Below, piece after piece: positions 13,885 to 14,517 of a stretch of DNA of 14,517 nt. The position numbers and the translations under genes are program-made. The notes beneath the pieces were generated by a model. It searched no databases. It saw nothing but the letters and a program-made list of their open reading frames with translations, and was not told the DNA's origin. The stretch covers positions 1 to 14,517 of the forward strand of contig CAYPEL010000063.1 of assembly GCA_964409635.1 (NCBI GenBank), written 5' to 3'. This stretch comes from CAYPEL01 sp964409635 (GTDB taxonomy: Bacteria; Pseudomonadota; Gammaproteobacteria; DSM-19610). Each line of letters opens with the position of its first letter. Positions within the stretch are counted from its first letter, which is position 1.

Positions 13885-14517
13885 GTGATTCCTGTAGGCT
13901 ATTTACAGACCTTAGTGGAAAGCGCGCCTGATAAAGTGCTGTTTACTGAGGCGGATAATAAACTGACTGCAACATCACTCTATGAACAGTCAGCTTCATT
14001 GAGTTTCTATCTACGTCAAGCTGGTATAACGCAAGGTGATAATGTAGCGATTTATCTTCCCCGGGGGATTCAGGCCGTTATCGCTATTTATGCGGTATTG
14101 ATGGCGGGTACCAGTTATGTGCCATTGGATACTGCCAGTCCTGAAGAACGCAACAGGTTTATTCTAAAAGATGCCTGCTGCAGCGCAGTCATTAGCAATG
14201 AGGTTGCGCCTGAGTGGTTTGATGAAACTGATCACCTGGTTGTAAATATTTCAGACTATCCAGACGAGAATGCAGAAAAAACCAGCTGGACCGCCATTGA
14301 AGCGAGTGACCGTGCGGCTATTCTATACACATCAGGTTCTACAGGAACGCCGAAAGGTGTAGTCATTTCCCAGGGTGCTATAACTGCGTTTATGGACTGG
14401 GCTGCGAGTACGTTTAAGCTGACTATGGGAGACCGTGTGGCCAGCCTGTCGCCATTCCATTTTGATCTATCGTTGTTTGATTTATTTGCCGTGCCGGCGG
14501 CCGGTGCGTCGACGACT
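13885..14517 (+). CDS. NRPS-type adenylating enzyme (AMP-binding), C-terminus cut off by window end
   Basis: The frame is open for 211 codons from GTG 13885 to the window end. GTG lies 6 nt after the TAA of the previous gene, in the same frame, so translation is probably coupled; no ribosome-binding site is seen, and ATT 13888 or GTG 13915 are other options. Motifs in order: a DltA-like opening (VGYLQTLVESAPDKVLF), GITQGDNVAIYLPRG, A2 VLMAGTSYVPLD, A3 ILYTSGSTGTPKGV (P-loop-like, binds ATP), and A4 SPFHFDLSLFDLF. The Asp in FDLS is the residue that holds the alpha-amino group of amino acid substrates, which argues against a fatty-acyl ligase. The enzyme activates an acid with ATP and loads it on a carrier, most likely the product of 12342-12575. 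Stand-alone use recalls D-alanine ligase DltA; the GAITAFMDW stretch also resembles it. Confidence 0.88.
   Translation, partial: MIPVGYLQTLVESAPDKVLFTEADNKLTATSLYEQSASLSFYLRQAGITQGDNVAIYLPRGIQAVIAIYAVLMAGTSYVPLDTASPEERNRFILKDACCSAVISNEVAPEWFDETDHLVVNISDYPDENAEKTSWTAIEASDRAAILYTSGSTGTPKGVVISQGAITAFMDWAASTFKLTMGDRVASLSPFHFDLSLFDLFAVPAAGASTT

Noticed and set aside
1..14517. CRISPR array, tRNA/rRNA genes, integrase or transposase.
   Set aside because: No spaced direct repeats, no clover-leaf-like sequence with a CCA end and no recombinase motifs were seen on either strand.

Overview
The window looks like a gammaproteobacterial chromosome segment. The evidence is a 16S rRNA methyltransferase of the RsmJ type (a family I know mainly from gammaproteobacteria) and a UvrD helicase that follows the E. 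coli protein from its first residues (MDVS) to its C-terminal Tudor-like domain. I cannot name the genus. No tRNA, rRNA, CRISPR array, phage or insertion sequence was found.

Layout. (1) At the left edge is the 5' end of a minus-strand rhodanese-like exported protein, cut by the window start. It diverges from a membrane-anchored protein of unknown function (262-1413). (2) rsmJ follows on the minus strand, overlapping that gene tail to tail, with a 63-residue protein of unknown function just upstream of it. Then comes uvrD on the plus strand. (3) An exported Sel1-repeat protein (4948-6285) faces a six-TM PAS-PAS-GGDEF-EAL cyclic-di-GMP enzyme (6388-9270, minus). A REP-like palindrome lies between their 3' ends. 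(4) The GGDEF-EAL gene diverges from a Tat-exported TRAP-type solute-binding protein (9487-10623) that has no membrane subunits beside it. The intergenic region between them carries a 22-23 nt inverted repeat. (5) A PlsC-type acyltransferase (minus) and a small secreted protein (plus) precede a tight run of three genes: carrier protein, condensation-like acyltransferase, and an amino-acid-type adenylating enzyme that runs off the right edge.

How the parts fit. The left two thirds combine housekeeping (rRNA modification, DNA repair) with envelope and signalling genes. The right edge looks like the start of a carrier-protein-dependent biosynthetic locus made of free-standing NRPS-like parts: an adenylating enzyme that probably loads an amino acid on the carrier, and an acyltransferase of the C-domain fold that would use it. 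The product is not predictable because the locus continues outside the window.

The most interesting non-coding signals are three: an 18-bp inverted repeat whose right arm covers the ribosome-binding site of the Sel1 gene and ends at its ATG; the paired arms in the GGDEF-EAL/TRAP divergent promoter region; and three genes (rsmJ, uvrD, plsC) with no Shine-Dalgarno but a -10-like hexamer 6-8 nt before the ATG, suggesting leaderless mRNAs. All regulatory calls are read by eye and untested.
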